From NCBI GenBank assembly GCA_035946735.1, contig DASYYZ010000129.1, forward strand, positions 80,976 through 144,975: a stretch of 64,000 nucleotides of DNA, written 5' to 3'. Below the pieces are notes generated by a model that searched no databases, had not been told where the DNA came from, and was given only the letters and a program-made list of their open reading frames with translations. Source of the stretch: Gp13-AA77 sp035946735 (GTDB taxonomy: Bacteria > Acidobacteriota > Terriglobia > UBA7540). Shown here piece after piece: positions 42,519 through 51,447 of the stretch; positions within the stretch are counted from its first letter, which is position 1; the number at the start of each line of letters is the position of its first letter. The position numbers were made by a program, and so were the translations under genes.

Positions 42519-45500
42519 ATGAATCTTTCACTGCCATCGTCGCCGTCCTGGTTCCGTTCGCTCCGCAGAGATCTTTGGCGGCTTCCGTTGCTGCGCGGGT
42601 GCTGCCTGATTGCTGCACTCGCCGGCCTGATTTCCCCCGCTCGACACGCGACCCCCGCCACCGGCCGGCCCGCCGGAGCCAACGCGGCGGTGACAACCGG
42701 CGAGGCTCAACGGTTCCGCAATCTTGGCAAGGCCTATTACGAACAGGGCAAGTATGACGACGCCGTGGCCTGGTTCGAGAAAGTGGTGGGCGCGGGCCAG
42801 CCCTTTTCTACGGACCACTTCAATCTCGGCCTTGCCCTGCTGCAGGACAATCAGCTCGACCAGGCCTTGGGCCAGCTCACCACCGCGCAGCAGATGGACT
42901 CGAAGCTCCTGGCCGTGCACTACAACCTGGGCATCCTCTACAAGCGCGAGCAGCGCTATCCCGACGCCGAAGCCGAGCTCAAGCACATGGCGGGCTCTGA
43001 TCCGAGCGACCCTGCCGTCTGGTTCAATCTCGGTACCGTCTACTTCGCCGAAAAGAAATTGTCCGAGTCCCTGGACGCCTTCCAGCGCGTGGCCACGATG
43101 GGCTTCGGGCGCGCCCAGAATTTTTACGTCGCCGCCACGTTCCACATCTTTACTATCCTGACGCGACTTCGGCGTCCGGATGAAGCGCAGAAGTTCTTAA
43201 AGATTAACCAGTCGCTGCGCGAGAAGGTTCCTAACATCTCCATCCAGTATCCGGCGTTGGAAGCGGGACGATATGGCGCGATCCTGGTGCCACCAGCGCC
43301 GCCGAACCGGCCCTCCACAACCTCGAACGTTTCTGCCCTCGCGGACGTCACGTCGCGCCTGCAAATTCGCCTTGCTTCAAGCCGTCCGCAAGCGCCCGAG
43401 CCCGGCGAGATCAAGGCAAGCGACTACTCCCTGGACTTCGCGCGCCGCGCCATTCTTCCAATGTTTCCGCTCTCGGTTGCGATCGGCGATTACGACGGGG
43501 ACGGACATCCGGACGTGTACGTGGTGGAACCGGGCGGACGCAATCACTTGCTCCACAACAATGGCAAAGGCTCATTTGCCGACGTGACCGAGAAAGCGGG
43601 AGTGGCGGGCGAAGGCCGCGGCGTGTCAGCCGTCTTTGCGGATTACGACAACAGCGGCCATCCGAGCCTCCTGGTGGCGGGCCTCGGCGGCGTGACTGTG
43701 TACCACAATCGTGGCGACGGCACGTTTTCAAACGAAACGGCCAAGGCCGGTATCACCGCCGGCGCCGGCGAGCTGGATACGAAGATCATCGCCTTCGATT
43801 CTGACAATGACGGTTTTCTGGATATCGTAACCACGGCCTACACGGAGCTGAACTCGCCGCCGCACAAGCCGTCCTTCAGATTTCCGCAGGACTTCGAAGG
43901 AACCACCAGCCATCTTTACCGGAACAACGGCGACGGCACTTTCGCGGACATCACTGCGGCCTCGGGACTGGGCGCGGCGCGCGGCAAGATGCGTAGCGCG
44001 ATCTTCGCCGACTTTAACGATGACGGCTATGCGGATCTGATCTTTCTCCGCGAGGACGGGGCGCCGCTGCTCTATCTCAACCAGGGCGAAGACAAATTCA
44101 AGGATGCCTCGGCCGAAGCCGGCGCAACCTTCAGCAAGTTGCCCGCCGTGGACGCCGAAGTGGCGGACTTCAATCACGACGGCATGTTCGATCTCGTCCT
44201 ATGGTCGCCGCAAGGATATAACGTCCTGCTCGGGCTCGGCGGAGGAAGGTTCGAGGCGGTCGATTTGCCACCCGCGCTGCCGCTCGCTTCGTCGCCTTTT
44301 GCGGCCATGGGAGTGCTGGCCGATCTCAATGGGGACGGATTTGACGATCTTGTTGCCTCTGACTCCTCAGGGCGTCTCCACGCCATCTTGAACGAAGGCG
44401 GTCACTTTCGCGAGAGCGTTGAAGTCGGGCCTGCGCAAGGTTCCGTCTCCGCTGTGCTCGCTGCCACCTCGCTCGTGAACCCGGCGCGGCTCGATCTTCT
44501 TACCTCGTCCTCCACAGGTGAACTCCGCGTACTGGAAGGCCCCGCTGCGCATTGGTCTGCGGTGACGCTGGACGGCTACAAAAGCAATAAGCAGGGCATC
44601 GGCTGCGTGGTGGAGTTCAAGTCCGGCGACTACTATAAGAAGGTTCTCGCCACCGGCGCTCCCGTGCGTGTCTTCACTGGCAAGCTGGACAAGCTCGATG
44701 TCGTTCGCGTCACTTGGCCCAACCTGATCGTTGAAAATGACGTCGACGTGGCGGGCGGCAAGCCGGTGGACGTGCGCGAGTCCGAGCGCCTGGCGAGTTC
44801 CTGTCCGTTTCTCTACGTGTGGAACGGACGGCGATTTGTTTTCCTCAGCGACATTATGGGCGTGGCTCCGCTCGGTGAGCTGGCGCCGGACGGAACTCGC
44901 GTTCGCCCCAACCCGGATCAACTGGTGAATCTCGGCAGCGGCTTGCGGGCGCAGAATGGCAGGTTCACTTTTCAGGTCACAAGCGAGATGCGCGAAACTG
45001 ACTACTTTGACCAGCTTCGCCTCGCAGCCATCGATCATCCGGCTGCAGAGTCGGTTTACGCCAATGAGATTTACGCCTCCGCGCCGTCGTCGCCCGAGAT
45101 CTATGCCGTACACCAAACACGCCTGCCGCTCGCGGCCACCGATGACCGCGGCCGCGACGTGCTTGCGCTGATTCGCGAGGTGGATGGACGTTATCCCACC
45201 GGTTTCCGGCAGGACCGCATCCTGGGGCTGGCCGATCAGCACACGCTCACGCTCGATCTCGGTCCATTTTCCTTGTCGGCCGATCCCGCACTTTGGTTCA
45301 CGGGTTGGGTCCTCTGGACGGATTCCAACGCCTCGCGCGCGCTCGAAACGAATAAGCATCTGACGATGATTTCGCCGTATCTCCAGGTGCGCGATCGGCA
45401 CGGAAACTGGGTGACGGCGATTCCCGACATGGGCCTGCCGAGTGGCACCAATCGCACCTTCCGCGTAGATCTCGCAGGTAAGTTCCCCTCTGCCGACCAT

Positions 45501-46124
45501 CACGTGCGCATCGTGACAAACCTCTGCGTCTATTGGGATCGAATCCTGCTGAGCCTTGACGATCGCCGTCTGGCCGATCCTTTCGCCACCCACGGAGCAG
45601 GTTCACCGGGAGCCGCCAAAGACAGACTGCCGTTGCGCGCGTCCGAACTGCCGCTTGACACTGCCGAGCTTCGCTATCGCGGCTTTTCCACCCCCATCAG
45701 CGACGCGCACCATTTGAAGCCCGACAACTTCGACTACTCTCGCCGCCTGGCCGATGCCCCCTGGAATCCTTTTGGGGGCCATTACACGCGCTACGGGGCC
45801 GTAAAGGAACTCTTGACCGCAGGCGATGACCGCTTGGTGGTGATGGCTGCCGGCGACGAGATCACGGTGAGCTTCGATGCCCGCGGGCTTCCGCCGCTGC
45901 CGGCCGGCTGGCGCAGAAATTATGTCCTCTATGCGCGGGGATACGCTAAAGACGGCGAGCCTAACACCGCGGCGTTCCGCACCGCCGAACCGCTACCGTT
46001 CTATCGCATGTCCGCCTATCCGTATCCGGCCGGCGAGCGCGGGAACGATCCGGCAGTGCGCGACTACATGGATTCCTATGAAACCCGCAGCGGCTACGAG
46101 TTGATCCCAAGGCTTGCACCCTAA
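42519..46124 (+). CDS. Giant secreted TPR/FG-GAP/UnbV protein
   Basis: The ATG at 42519 gives 1201 residues; the frame is open upstream to 42381, but the N-terminus then lacks a leader. Membrane or signal residues are about 20-40. TPRs occupy about 60-215 (RNLGKAYYEQGKYDDAVAWF, FNLGLALLQDNQLDQAL, FNLGTVYFAEKKLSESL). FG-GAP blades fill about 290-640 with DYDGDGHPDVYVVEPGG, DYDNSGHPSLLVAG, DSDNDGFLDIVTTAY and DLNGDGFDDLVASD. An UnbV-like part follows (QGIGCVVEFKSGDYYKKV, VVRVTWPNL). The last 400 residues carry no recognisable domain. It precedes the Oar-like receptor by 211 bases. Confidence 0.85.
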   Translation: MNLSLPSSPSWFRSLRRDLWRLPLLRGCCLIAALAGLISPARHATPATGRPAGANAAVTTGEAQRFRNLGKAYYEQGKYDDAVAWFEKVVGAGQPFSTDHFNLGLALLQDNQLDQALGQLTTAQQMDSKLLAVHYNLGILYKREQRYPDAEAELKHMAGSDPSDPAVWFNLGTVYFAEKKLSESLDAFQRVATMGFGRAQNFYVAATFHIFTILTRLRRPDEAQKFLKINQSLREKVPNISIQYPALEAGRYGAILVPPAPPNRPSTTSNVSALADVTSRLQIRLASSRPQAPEPGEIKASDYSLDFARRAILPMFPLSVAIGDYDGDGHPDVYVVEPGGRNHLLHNNGKGSFADVTEKAGVAGEGRGVSAVFADYDNSGHPSLLVAGLGGVTVYHNRGDGTFSNETAKAGITAGAGELDTKIIAFDSDNDGFLDIVTTAYTELNSPPHKPSFRFPQDFEGTTSHLYRNNGDGTFADITAASGLGAARGKMRSAIFADFNDDGYADLIFLREDGAPLLYLNQGEDKFKDASAEAGATFSKLPAVDAEVADFNHDGMFDLVLWSPQGYNVLLGLGGGRFEAVDLPPALPLASSPFAAMGVLADLNGDGFDDLVASDSSGRLHAILNEGGHFRESVEVGPAQGSVSAVLAATSLVNPARLDLLTSSSTGELRVLEGPAAHWSAVTLDGYKSNKQGIGCVVEFKSGDYYKKVLATGAPVRVFTGKLDKLDVVRVTWPNLIVENDVDVAGGKPVDVRESERLASSCPFLYVWNGRRFVFLSDIMGVAPLGELAPDGTRVRPNPDQLVNLGSGLRAQNGRFTFQVTSEMRETDYFDQLRLAAIDHPAAESVYANEIYASAPSSPEIYAVHQTRLPLAATDDRGRDVLALIREVDGRYPTGFRQDRILGLADQHTLTLDLGPFSLSADPALWFTGWVLWTDSNASRALETNKHLTMISPYLQVRDRHGNWVTAIPDMGLPSGTNRTFRVDLAGKFPSADHHVRIVTNLCVYWDRILLSLDDRRLADPFATHGAGSPGAAKDRLPLRASELPLDTAELRYRGFSTPISDAHHLKPDNFDYSRRLADAPWNPFGGHYTRYGAVKELLTAGDDRLVVMAAGDEITVSFDARGLPPLPAGWRRNYVLYARGYAKDGEPNTAAFRTAEPLPFYRMSAYPYPAGERGNDPAVRDYMDSYETRSGYELIPRLAP

Positions 46125-46335
46125 CCGGACGAGGCAATCGCTGCCAACCTTGTTCCGCTGGTTCTCGCGCCGCGAAAACAATTCCGGTTGCGGATCCAGG
46201 CCGCCGGCCAAGCGCACCTCTGTTGCATGACCCGTGTCTCCCCGATTCTAGTTTTTAAATTACGCCAGCAGTATACATCAGCAAAGCTGTTATTCGTCGC
46301 TTGTCTCTGTTCACTGCTTCTGCGAGGATGATTTC

Positions 46336-49300
46336 ATGAAGCGACTTTCTCTTCGACATCGACTGATCGCGCTTGGAATTCTGATCGCTGGTATAGGCAT
46401 TCCTGGCTGCTCCCAAACCTTTCAGGGAGGCTTTGTGGGCACGGTCACCGACCCCACCGGCGCCGTGATTCCCGGAGCCACCGTTACGGTGCGGGAGCAA
46501 GACAAAGGCTATGAGCGCAGCGTGGCGACGGGTCCCGACGGCAGCTACCAGCTCCCGCTGCTGCAGCCCGGACGCTACCGCCTCACCGTCGAGAAGCAGG
46601 GATTCGAGACGGCCGTGCGCGGCCCGGTCGTGCTCACCGTCGATCAGCACCCGCGCGTGGACTTTATGCTGAAGCTCGGCACCCAGGTGGCGGCACTGAG
46701 GGTCGAAGGCGCACCGGTGGCGGTTGATACGCAGACCTCGGCGGTGGGAACCACCATTACTCAGGAACAGGTGGCGGACGTGCCCTTGAACGGACGCAAC
46801 TTCCTGGAATTGGCGCTGCTCGTTCCGGGTATCGCGCCAGGCACCGAAGGCACGCGAATCAGTGACCGGGGAGGGGCGATCAACACCAACGGGCTGCGCG
46901 ATTCCATGAACTCCTACTGGCTCGACGGGCTCGACGACACCACCATCGGCGTGGGCCAGTTCACGGTGGCGCCGCCCATCGACTCCGTGCAGGAATTCCG
47001 CATGGAAACGGGCGCTTATGAGGCCAAGTTCGGGGCTCACGCGGGCGCTGAAGTCAACATTGTAACCAAGTCAGGCACAAACGAGTTTCACGGCACGGCC
47101 TACGATTACGTCCGCAACACGGCCTTCGACGCACGCAACTTTTTCGACCCCGCGGTGCCGCCGATGCATCGCAACCAGTTCGGCGGGACCATTGGCGGTC
47201 CAGTGGTGGTGCCGCACGTTTACGACGGGCATGACCGGACGTTCTTCTTTCTGGCTTACGAGGGCACCCGCGAACACCGCGACTTCTACGACAATTTCCT
47301 GGTCCCCACCACCGCGGAGCGCACGGGCGACTTCAGCGGCCTTTTAAACCCCAGTTGCCCCAGCCAAACGTTGCTTTTGAATCCTCTAGCGCTCTTCAAG
47401 GGCCAGATTCAGCCCTTCACCAACATCAATCAGGTGCTGCCCGCTCCCGACCCGGTAGGGCAGGCTCTGGTGAATCAATATCCGCAACCCAACATTTCGA
47501 ACGCGTCCTGCGGCGCCGCCAACTATACCACTCTTGTGGACCGGCAGGTGAGCCTGGACACTCCGACCTTGCGCGTCGACCATCGTTTCAACGATAAGGA
47601 CTCGATCTTCTTCCGCTACAACTTGAGCCTGGAACGGGAATTTCTGCCCACGGGCACCGTTCCGGAGAGCACCACCACCCTGCCCGGCTACGGCACAATC
47701 GCGCACAATTCCTTTCAGATGGCAGGCGTCGACTGGACCCACATCTTCACGCCCAAGCTCGTTAATGAGTTCAAGTCGGGCTACAACCGCTGGCAGCTCC
47801 GCGAAAACAACCAGGATGCCGGCAACCCGCTGGTGAACGCGCTGGGCATTCAGGGCGTCAGCCGGTCCGATCCCAATCAGACGGGGGTCCCGAATCTGAA
47901 TTTCGCGGGTTATGACAGCCTGGGCGCGGACGAAGGCGTCCCGCAGAGCGGCGCCGTAAACACCTTCCAGGTCGCGGACACGCTTACCCAATCCTATGGC
48001 CCGAACACCTTGAGCTACGGCGCTGACCTTCGCAAGGTGGAGCGTGGAAACTTTTCCGTGGACAACATCATCCGCGGTGAGTTTGACTTTACCGGTCTGG
48101 TGACGGGAGGGCTCGGCGAGGTGACTCCCCAACTCGAGAAGGCGGTTGGCTGCTCACCGCCAGCGTGCTCGTTCGGCAACAGTATTGCGGACGCTCTTCT
48201 AGGCCTGCCGGAATTCTGGATCAATGGCTTTCAGGAGTACATTTCGGGCGCTTTTGGCGAGTACGATTTCTTTGGCGCTGACGATTGGCGCCTGCGCCGT
48301 AATCTTACTTTGAACCTGGGACTGCGTTACGAATACAAGGCCCTGGTTACGGACAAATACAACCGCTTCTCGAACTTCGATTTCTCGAGCAACGCCTGCC
48401 TCAATGACAATGGCTCGGCTGGCGCGCTGCTCGTGGCCGGCACGAGCGCCGCGTCGCTGCAGTGCTTCATACCGCCGACTGCTACCTCGCCGTCCGCCTA
48501 CGCACAGGTGGGCATGCTCAATCTCGGCAGTACGGCCCGGAACCGCTCGCTGCAATATCCTGACCGCGACAACTTCGCGCCCCGAATCGGCTTTGCGTGG
48601 CAGCCGTTCTCGAATCCTGACACCGTGCTGCGCGCCGGCTACGGCGTGTTTTATGACCAGACCTTCGGCGATGTCTATTTCCAAAAGGCCGCCAATCCGC
48701 CCTTCGTCGCCATCAATGCCGGAAACATCAGTTCCGCCACCACCGCGCTCCTCTCGGGGCAACTGCTGCCGGGCAGCGGTCAGGTGATCCAGAATGCGCT
48801 CGCAGGACTGGTGGGCACCGCATTTCCGACCATCAGCCCATTCCAGCTCAACTTTCAAAACGCGATGGTCCAGGAGTGGACCGCCGACCTCCAGCGGCAG
48901 ATCGGCGCGTGGCTCTTCGACCTTGGCTACATGGGGACGCGTGCCTCGCATCTTGTGCAGGAGACGGACCCGAACCAGCCCATCAACCTGAGTGTGGATA
49001 GTTCGGCCTCGACTCTGCAGGCTTGCGAGACTGGAGCTTGTCCCAGGCCTTACCCCGCTCTATCCGGTTTTTCGTACACCCAGTCCTCCGGCAGCTCCAT
49101 TTATCATGCGCTGCAGTTCAAAGCGGAGCGCCGCTTTTCACGAGGCCTCTCCGTTCTCGCGTCATACACCTACTCCAAATCGATCGACACTACTTCGGGT
49201 CCGTTCAGCGACTCGAGGAATGCCAACTTCCCGCAGAACTCTTACGATGTGGCCGCGGAGAAAGCCGTGTCCGACTTCGACTTCCCGCAACGCCTGACGG

Positions 49301-49872
49301 TGGCCTACCTCTGGTCGATGCCCTTTGGCGCCACGGTCGGCAGACTCGATAACCATCGCTTGAACTACCTGATTGAGGGCTGGCAGGTGGGAGGCGTCAT
49401 CACCGCGCAATCCGGGCCGCCTTTTACGCCCTTCGTCAGCGGCAACGTGAGCGGCGCGGACGAAGTGCAGATCACCGGTACCAACAACGATACCGATCGT
49501 CCTAACCTGGCGGGCGGCTCCTTCTACCCCAGCCATCAGACGCCGCAGCAGTGGCTAAACACTGCGGCTTTCAGCACGCCCCTGCCTTTTACGTTTGGCA
49601 ACGCGGGACGCAATATTCTGCGCGGACCCGGCCTCGGCAGTTGGGATTTTTCGGCGCTACGAAACTTCCGCCTGCGCGAATCCACGAGCCTGGAGTTTCG
49701 CGCCGAGATGTTCAATATCCTGAACCGCGCCAACTTCGACATCCCGCAACGCGATTTGGCATCGGCCAGCTTTGGCCAGATCTTCAACACGCTGCAACCC
49801 GAGGCCGGTCTCGCCTCCGGAGGGCCGGGGGAACCGCGCGAGCTGCAGTTGGCGCTGAGGCTCATCTGGTGA
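46336..49872 (+). CDS. Oar-like TonB-dependent receptor with N-terminal carboxypeptidase-regulatory domain
   Basis: The 1178-residue protein has a signal sequence with PGCSQ (possibly a lipobox). A CarboxypepD_reg/Cna-B-like domain spans about 25-110 (GGFVGTVTDPTGAVIPGATVTV, GSYQLPLLQPGRYRLTVEKQGF). The plug follows at about 120-220 (VPLNGRNFLELALLVPGI, YWLDGLDDTTI, EFRMETGAYEAKFG). The rest is a beta-barrel with repeated amphipathic strands and a final strand ending LRLIW. This is the expanded acidobacterial Oar/TonB family that handles large or polymeric substrates. The MOSC gene overlaps its stop. Confidence 0.92.
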   Translation: MKRLSLRHRLIALGILIAGIGIPGCSQTFQGGFVGTVTDPTGAVIPGATVTVREQDKGYERSVATGPDGSYQLPLLQPGRYRLTVEKQGFETAVRGPVVLTVDQHPRVDFMLKLGTQVAALRVEGAPVAVDTQTSAVGTTITQEQVADVPLNGRNFLELALLVPGIAPGTEGTRISDRGGAINTNGLRDSMNSYWLDGLDDTTIGVGQFTVAPPIDSVQEFRMETGAYEAKFGAHAGAEVNIVTKSGTNEFHGTAYDYVRNTAFDARNFFDPAVPPMHRNQFGGTIGGPVVVPHVYDGHDRTFFFLAYEGTREHRDFYDNFLVPTTAERTGDFSGLLNPSCPSQTLLLNPLALFKGQIQPFTNINQVLPAPDPVGQALVNQYPQPNISNASCGAANYTTLVDRQVSLDTPTLRVDHRFNDKDSIFFRYNLSLEREFLPTGTVPESTTTLPGYGTIAHNSFQMAGVDWTHIFTPKLVNEFKSGYNRWQLRENNQDAGNPLVNALGIQGVSRSDPNQTGVPNLNFAGYDSLGADEGVPQSGAVNTFQVADTLTQSYGPNTLSYGADLRKVERGNFSVDNIIRGEFDFTGLVTGGLGEVTPQLEKAVGCSPPACSFGNSIADALLGLPEFWINGFQEYISGAFGEYDFFGADDWRLRRNLTLNLGLRYEYKALVTDKYNRFSNFDFSSNACLNDNGSAGALLVAGTSAASLQCFIPPTATSPSAYAQVGMLNLGSTARNRSLQYPDRDNFAPRIGFAWQPFSNPDTVLRAGYGVFYDQTFGDVYFQKAANPPFVAINAGNISSATTALLSGQLLPGSGQVIQNALAGLVGTAFPTISPFQLNFQNAMVQEWTADLQRQIGAWLFDLGYMGTRASHLVQETDPNQPINLSVDSSASTLQACETGACPRPYPALSGFSYTQSSGSSIYHALQFKAERRFSRGLSVLASYTYSKSIDTTSGPFSDSRNANFPQNSYDVAAEKAVSDFDFPQRLTVAYLWSMPFGATVGRLDNHRLNYLIEGWQVGGVITAQSGPPFTPFVSGNVSGADEVQITGTNNDTDRPNLAGGSFYPSHQTPQQWLNTAAFSTPLPFTFGNAGRNILRGPGLGSWDFSALRNFRLRESTSLEFRAEMFNILNRANFDIPQRDLASASFGQIFNTLQPEAGLASGGPGEPRELQLALRLIW

Positions 49873-50711
49873 AAGCAGAAACCTGGATTGAAGGTGGCTC
49901 GGCGGTTTCCCTCTGGCGCTACCCCGTCAAGTCGATGATGGGCGAAGAGCTGACCGCCGCTGAAATCAACAAGGCGGGGCTTGTGGGCGATCGCGCCTAT
50001 GCGCTCCTGGACAGCTCTGATGGGAAGGTTGCCAGCGCCAAGAATCCTCGGAAGTGGCCACGCCTTTTCGAATTCGGCGCCGCCCTGATCAATGCCGCCG
50101 AAGCCGGTACGCAACCGGTCCGAATCACTTTGCCGGATGGCAGCGCGCTCGAGAGCGAGCAGCCCGAGATTCACCACGTTCTTTCCAAGGCGCTGGATCG
50201 TGAGGTGACGCTGTCAGCGGCGCCCGATCTGCCTAGAGCAACGGCCGAGGGGTACTGGCCGGACATCGAAGGCCTTGCCCACCGCAATACAGTTACCGAC
50301 TTCGGTCTGCCGGAAGGGACTTTTTTCGACTGTGCCGTGGTGCATCTGCTGACCACGTCCACGCTCGATCTCTTGAAGATGCTCTATCCGCCGGGGAGAT
50401 TTGAAGTCCGACGTTTCCGGCCCAACATCGTCGTCGAAACCGGGAACGGTGAGACCGGTTTTGTGGAGAACGCGTGGATTGGGCAAGTACTCACGATCGG
50501 GGACGAGGTTCGGCTCAGCATCACCCGCCCTTGCGCCCGCTGTGTGATGACGACGCTCCCGCAGGGCGATCTTCCGAGCGATATAGGGATTCTGCGCACG
50601 GCAGCCCAACACAACCACGCCAGCGTCGGGGTCTACGCGTCGGTTCTGCAAGGTGGCAAAATCCACAGTGGCGACCGGGTCAGGCTTGAGAGACCCGATG
50701 CTAACAGCTAG
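49869..50711 (+). CDS. MOSC-domain protein with N-terminal beta-barrel
   Basis: The GTG at 49869 overlaps the preceding stop (GTGA), giving 280 residues starting VKAETWIEGGSAVSLWRYPV. The first 90 residues are the MOSC_N barrel (WRYPVKSMMGEELTAAEINK, GLVGDRAYALLD). The MOSC domain carries RRFRPNIVVE, WIGQVLTIGDEVRLSITRPC and CVMTTLPQGDLP, with the conserved sulphur-carrying Cys in RPCARC. Members include mARC and YcbX enzymes that reduce N-hydroxylated compounds through a molybdenum cofactor and use a [2Fe-2S] domain, which is absent here. Confidence 0.88.
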   Translation: MKAETWIEGGSAVSLWRYPVKSMMGEELTAAEINKAGLVGDRAYALLDSSDGKVASAKNPRKWPRLFEFGAALINAAEAGTQPVRITLPDGSALESEQPEIHHVLSKALDREVTLSAAPDLPRATAEGYWPDIEGLAHRNTVTDFGLPEGTFFDCAVVHLLTTSTLDLLKMLYPPGRFEVRRFRPNIVVETGNGETGFVENAWIGQVLTIGDEVRLSITRPCARCVMTTLPQGDLPSDIGILRTAAQHNHASVGVYASVLQGGKIHSGDRVRLERPDANS

Positions 50712-50801
50712 GGCGCTCCGGGCTGCAAACGGCAGGAAACCTCTGCGTACTTGGTTCTGCCAAGAAAGGGTCTGGCGGCGGCGTTCGTTCCGAGGCGAGT
50801 C

Positions 50802-51257
50802 ATGATCGCAATGAATCCGATCGGAGTCATTCGTACTCCTTACACCGAGACCAAACAAATTCCCAAGGGTCCGGGGGCGGAGCATCACGCCGAGGGGGCG
50901 ATCGAGATTCTGCCACAGTTTGAAGCGGGACTTGCTGACATCGAGGGCTTCTCTCATCTTTACGCGCTGTGGGTGTTCGACCGCGCTTCCGACTACGACT
51001 TGACGGCAACGCCGCCCATTGACGACCGGCCTCACGGCGTTTTCGCGACACGCTCGCCGCGGCGTCCCAACCCGATCGGACTCACCGTGGTCCGGCTGCT
51101 GCGCCGCGAGGGCCGCAGTCTTTACGTACGCGGGGTCGATATGCTCGATGGCACCCCGATCCTGGACATCAAGCCCTATCTCTCCAGCATCCCGAGCGAG
51201 GACCTCCGCCGAGGTTGGGTGGCTGAGGCTGAAGCACGCAAGCGCCGGAAGGCCTGA
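50802..51257 (+). CDS. trmO: TrmO-family tRNA t6A37 methyltransferase
   Basis: I chose the ATG at 50802 with GAGGCGAG before it (151 residues). IGVIRTPYTETKQIPKGPG, LADIEGFSHLYALWVFDRA, GVFATRSPRRPNPIGLTVVRLL and DMLDGTPILDIKPYL are the TsaA/YaeB family blocks. The RSPxRPNPIG loop is the SAM-binding signature of this single-barrel enzyme. It N-methylates threonylcarbamoyladenosine in tRNA. The spacing to the MOSC gene is 90 bases, so coexpression is possible. Confidence 0.9.
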   Translation: MIAMNPIGVIRTPYTETKQIPKGPGAEHHAEGAIEILPQFEAGLADIEGFSHLYALWVFDRASDYDLTATPPIDDRPHGVFATRSPRRPNPIGLTVVRLLRREGRSLYVRGVDMLDGTPILDIKPYLSSIPSEDLRRGWVAEAEARKRRKA

Positions 51258-51318
51258 GAGACGCCCGGGACCAGTCACTCCGAGGAGTTTGCGGCCAAAT
51301 GGGATTCGGTCCACCAAC

Positions 51319-51411
51319 GAAACGTATTCCTTGGAGCGCGCAACCGAGGCTTATGAGCGCATGATGAGCGGCGAGGCGCGCTTCCGGGTTGTGCTCAACA
51401 CAACCTCATGA
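51319..51411 (+). pseudogene. Tail remnant of a zinc-dependent alcohol dehydrogenase
   Basis: Thirty codons read ETYSLERATEAYERMMSG, then EARFRVVLNTTS, and stop. This is close to the invariant end of Zn-dependent alcohol dehydrogenases (FxLExANEAYERMMSGKARFRVVL). Nothing of the catalytic or NAD domain is present upstream, where trmO ends at 51257. It is a leftover of a lost gene. Confidence 0.68.
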
Positions 51412-51447
51412 TCCGGTTGGCGCTGGGCGAGGCCAAAAAGGTCGTAC

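Noticed and set aside
44367..45593. 408-codon minus-strand ORF
   Set aside because: It is antisense to the TPR/FG-GAP protein and has no domain of its own.
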